A stretch of DNA of 7,403 nt. Source: Deltaproteobacteria bacterium. GTDB lineage: Bacteria; Desulfobacterota; Dissulfuribacteria; Dissulfuribacterales; JALVPX01. Under the pieces are notes generated by a model that saw only the letters and a program-made list of their open reading frames with translations, did no database searches and was not told the origin of the DNA. Below are positions 5,029 through 7,403 of the stretch, piece after piece. Where the stretch lies: positions 1-7,403 of the forward strand of contig JAMOVF010000114.1 in assembly GCA_027061625.1 (NCBI GenBank). The letters are read 5' to 3'. Every line of letters begins with the position of its first letter. Positions within the stretch are counted from its first letter, which is position 1. A program made the translations under genes and the position numbers.

Positions 5029-6507
5029 TTAACCCGCAACTGGCCGTTTTCTGCGGCTTGAAGGCAAAATACCCATTAGATCTCTATATTTTGCTACAGT
5101 ACGTCTAGCAATACGTATATCGTCCTTTGCTAAGATATCAGCGATCTGTTTATCGCTGTAAGGCTTGGTTGGATCTTCTGATTGAATGAGCTGTTTAATG
5201 CGTTCCTTTACACTTTGGGTTGCTACATCAACCCCGTCATTCCTTCTCAAACCAACACTGAAGAAAAATTTGAGTTCAAAAATGCCTTGGGGTGTATGCA
5301 CATATTTATTGGTGGTAACACGGCTTATAGTTGACTCGTGCATACCAACATCTTCTGCCACATCCCTCAATATCAAAGGCTTTAGATATGCTACTCCTTT
5401 ATCCAAAAACTCCCGCTGAAATTTGACTATACTCTTTGTAACTTTATATATTGTGCGTTGACGCTGGTGAATACTTCTTATCAGCCAAACAGCCGATTTA
5501 AGCTTGCCCTGGATAAATTCCTTGGCATCCTCAGGAGCCATCCCATTTTTTACAGCCTCTTTATAATAAGAATTTATCCTCAGCCTAGGCATGCCTTCAT
5601 CATTTAAAGTAACTACATATTCATCATCCACTTTATACACATAAATATCAGGGACGATGTATTGTACATGTTCACGGCTGTAAGCCCGGCCTGGCCTTGG
5701 ATCGAGCTGCCTGATTACATCAACAGCAGCAAGTACTTCCTCCATTGTAGCACCAGTTTTTTTGACAATGGCTTGGTAATTATGCCTTTCAAGCTGTGGA
5801 AGATACTCCTCCACCAAAATCTTGACCAACGAGCCTTCTATACCCAAATGACGAATCTGAATAAGCAGGCACTCTTTAAGATCCCGGGCAGCCACTCCCA
5901 CAGGATCAAACAATTGGACCTGGCGCAACACCCTTTCAACATTATCTAAATCAGTCTTTGTCTCTTCAGCAATCTCTTCTAAAGTTGCCTTAAGATAACC
6001 ATTTTGGTCAAGATTCCCTATGATTAAACAGGCAATCTCCCTATCTTCCTCAGTTAAATTGGAAACCCTTAACTGCCAAAGGAGATGTTCTGTAAGATCA
6101 GATTCTTGGGTTAGAATATTTTCATAGTTGGGGAGCTCTTTCTCTTCAAAAGAATATGCTGGAAGGCTGGAATGGTTATCCTGGTCCCAAAGCTCTTTCC
6201 ATTCCTGTTCCTGCAGGGCCTTTTCATCCCAAGGGGTCTTTTCTTCCTCTGAACTTGAAGGAGCCAATGTAGACAAGGCCTGTTCTTCAGTCCACTCATC
6301 TAAATTTGCTTCCTCGCTGCTTTTTTCATCTTTTGCTGAAGCAGCCTCAGCTGCCTCTTCAAGCACAGGATTTGCTTCCAGCTCCTGGTTGATAGTTTCA
6401 ATTAATTCTATTCTTGAAAGCTGCAAAAGCTTGATAGCCTGCTGCAGCTGGGGAGTCATCACCAGCTGCTGAGTCAGTTTCAGGTTTTGCCTAAGTTCTA
6501 ATGCCAT
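5029..6507 (-). CDS. rpoN: RNA polymerase sigma-54 factor
   Basis: RpoN directs RNA polymerase to -24/-12 promoters, and open complex formation needs an AAA+ activator. All parts are present in 492 aa. Region I (1-50) is Gln/Leu rich with LRQNLKLTQQLVMTPQLQQA and ends ANPVLEE. An acidic region II (about 51-115) is rich in Glu, Asp and Ser. The core-binding region spans about 120-310. The helix-turn-helix region (about 378-400) has HESTISRVTTNKY, followed by TPQGIFELKFFFS. The RpoN box at 467-476 reads ARRTVAKYRD; the last residue is usually Glu. The ATG is 3 nt after the lptB TAG. The best ribosome-binding site, GGAGAGG inside lptB, lies about 16-18 nt away, so coupling to lptB is likely. Adjacent ptsN fits the long-known sigma-54/PTS-Ntr linkage. 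Confidence 0.98.
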   Translation of the reverse strand: MALELRQNLKLTQQLVMTPQLQQAIKLLQLSRIELIETINQELEANPVLEEAAEAASAKDEKSSEEANLDEWTEEQALSTLAPSSSEEEKTPWDEKALQEQEWKELWDQDNHSSLPAYSFEEKELPNYENILTQESDLTEHLLWQLRVSNLTEEDREIACLIIGNLDQNGYLKATLEEIAEETKTDLDNVERVLRQVQLFDPVGVAARDLKECLLIQIRHLGIEGSLVKILVEEYLPQLERHNYQAIVKKTGATMEEVLAAVDVIRQLDPRPGRAYSREHVQYIVPDIYVYKVDDEYVVTLNDEGMPRLRINSYYKEAVKNGMAPEDAKEFIQGKLKSAVWLIRSIHQRQRTIYKVTKSIVKFQREFLDKGVAYLKPLILRDVAEDVGMHESTISRVTTNKYVHTPQGIFELKFFFSVGLRRNDGVDVATQSVKERIKQLIQSEDPTKPYSDKQIADILAKDDIRIARRTVAKYRDLMGILPSSRRKRPVAG

Positions 6508-6510
6508 AAA

Positions 6511-7233
6511 CTAAAGTGAAAAATCCTCTCCTAAATAAACTTTTCTGGCGATTGAGCTCTTTAAAATCTCTTCTGGAGTGCCCTCAACTACGATATTTCC
6601 AGTATTAACAATATAAGCACGGTCACACACCGTCAAGGTTTCCCTTACGTTGTGATCTGAAATGAATATGCCAATTCCTCTTATTTTGAGGTTTCTGACC
6701 ATATCTTGCAGATCGGCAATGGAAAGAGGATCAACACCTGCAAAGGGTTCGTCCAGCAGAATAAATTCTGGCTCAACAGCCAAAGCCCTTATAACCTCGA
6801 GCCGCCTGCGCTCTCCGCCTGAAAGATGGGCTGCCTTTTGATCTGCCAGATGAGAAAGGCCCATCTCTTGCAGCAGAGTTGTTGTGCGTTCTTTAACCTC
6901 TCTTTTATCCAAACCTCTTGCCTCTAAAACCAATTCGATATTTTGAGCAACGGTCAATTTTCTAAACACCGAGTGTTCTTGAGGCAGGTAAACAACCCCT
7001 TTTAAAGCCCGCTTATACATGGGAAGATCTGTTATGTCTTCTCCATTAAGCTGAATTTCTCCATAATCTGGGGCAATCATACCTGCAATCATGTAAAATG
7101 TAGTTGTTTTACCTGCTCCATTCGGACCCAGAAGGCCCACTATAGAGTGATCTTCTACAGAAAGTGTTATGCCGTTTACGACCTTCCTTCCTTTAAAACT
7201 CTTTACCAGATTTGTAGCAGTCAAAAGGGCCAT
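6511..7233 (-). CDS. lptB: LPS export ABC transporter ATP-binding protein LptB
   Basis: LptB is the cytoplasmic ATPase that, with LptF and LptG, powers extraction of lipopolysaccharide from the inner membrane onto the LptC-LptA bridge. At 240 aa it matches the family length. ABC elements in order are Walker A GPNGAGKTT (36-44), Q-loop Gln85 in YLPQE, signature LSGGE (137-141) followed by RRRLEVIRAL, Walker B FILLDEP (157-163) with catalytic Glu162, D-loop region GVD (166-168), and switch His194 in ISDHN. The LSGGERRRLE and LLDEPFAGVDP phrases are typical of LptB rather than of the related branched-chain amino acid ATPases. It starts 5 nt after the lptA stop, which fits the conserved lptA-lptB pair, and ends 3 nt before rpoN. 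It implies an LPS-bearing outer membrane. Confidence 0.97.
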   Translation of the reverse strand: MALLTATNLVKSFKGRKVVNGITLSVEDHSIVGLLGPNGAGKTTTFYMIAGMIAPDYGEIQLNGEDITDLPMYKRALKGVVYLPQEHSVFRKLTVAQNIELVLEARGLDKREVKERTTTLLQEMGLSHLADQKAAHLSGGERRRLEVIRALAVEPEFILLDEPFAGVDPLSIADLQDMVRNLKIRGIGIFISDHNVRETLTVCDRAYIVNTGNIVVEGTPEEILKSSIARKVYLGEDFSL

Positions 7234-7238
7234 AGGTA

Positions 7239-7403
7239 TTATTCTTCCGGAAAAACAACAGCCTCTACCTTGCTTCCAGGCCCACCTTCCACCACACTTT
7301 TTTGTTCGTTTTCAAAAAGGGTGATCTTTGCCCCAGAAATACGGTTAGGTCCTTCCCACACCTGGGCATTGCCAATTAATATAATTTTATTTCTCACCTT
7401 ATC
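7239..7403 (-). CDS. lptA: LptA (OstA-like) periplasmic LPS transport protein, C-terminal end only
   Basis: Reading the minus strand in the frame ending TAA at 7241-7239 gives 54 residues, including KIILIGNAQVWEG, NRISGAKITLFENEQ and a C-terminal KVEAVVFPEE. The alternating strand pattern, with a G-A-x-I-x-x-F/Y-x-x-x-x-Q phrase, matches the last beta-jellyroll repeat of LptA, the periplasmic bridge protein that carries LPS to the outer membrane. The stop is 5 nt before the lptB ATG, the usual lptA-lptB arrangement. The rest of the gene, including any signal peptide, is beyond the window edge. It is too short a fragment to exclude an LptC-type or fused OstA protein. Confidence 0.85.
   Translation of the reverse strand, partial: DKVRNKIILIGNAQVWEGPNRISGAKITLFENEQKSVVEGGPGSKVEAVVFPEE

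Noticed and set aside
6128..6472. 114-codon Ser-rich plus-strand frame opposite rpoN regions I and II
   Set aside because: Serine runs arise from the complement of Glu/Ala/Ser codons in the acidic region of RpoN.

Overview
The window looks like ordinary chromosomal housekeeping DNA from a Gram-negative, moderately AT-leaning bacterium, most likely in the former Deltaproteobacteria (Desulfobacterota) or a close relative. The evidence is the proteobacterial lptA-lptB-rpoN-hpf-ptsN-rapZ order, a long-form HPF, a mannose-type PTS IIA directly after rapZ, and an efp gene paired with epmA. The taxon is inferred from gene content only. No mobile element, CRISPR array, rRNA or tRNA was seen.

Plus strand, 1-2158: the 3' part of a DUF1614 membrane-protein gene, then efp (elongation factor P), then epmA (EF-P lysyltransferase). 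EF-P relieves ribosome stalling at proline runs, and EpmA, a LysRS-like enzyme, attaches (R)-beta-lysine to the tip lysine of EF-P. Modifier and target therefore sit side by side. The EpmA reading frame has no ATG, GTG or TTG start that would preserve its conserved N-terminus. It begins at an ATA that overlaps the efp TAG stop, right at a run of seven A. This is the most unusual point in the window.

Minus strand, 7403 down to 2173, is one compact, probably co-transcribed run: lptA (partial), lptB, rpoN, hpf, ptsN, rapZ, a mannose-family PTS IIA gene and a rimI-like acetyltransferase gene. Most junctions are from a 1-nt overlap to 11 nt. The only larger internal gap (61 bp, rpoN to hpf) holds a possible 13-codon leader ORF whose stop overlaps the hpf start. 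The run joins LPS transport (LptA, LptB), sigma-54 transcription (RpoN), ribosome hibernation (HPF), nitrogen/regulatory PTS signalling (PtsN, RapZ, IIA-Man) and probable protein N-terminal acetylation.

The two runs converge at 2158/2173 with only 14 bp between stop codons and no recognisable terminator. No new multi-gene system is evident. The points worth a second look are the epmA start, the hpf leader ORF, the altered RimI-like active site and the RapZ tail.
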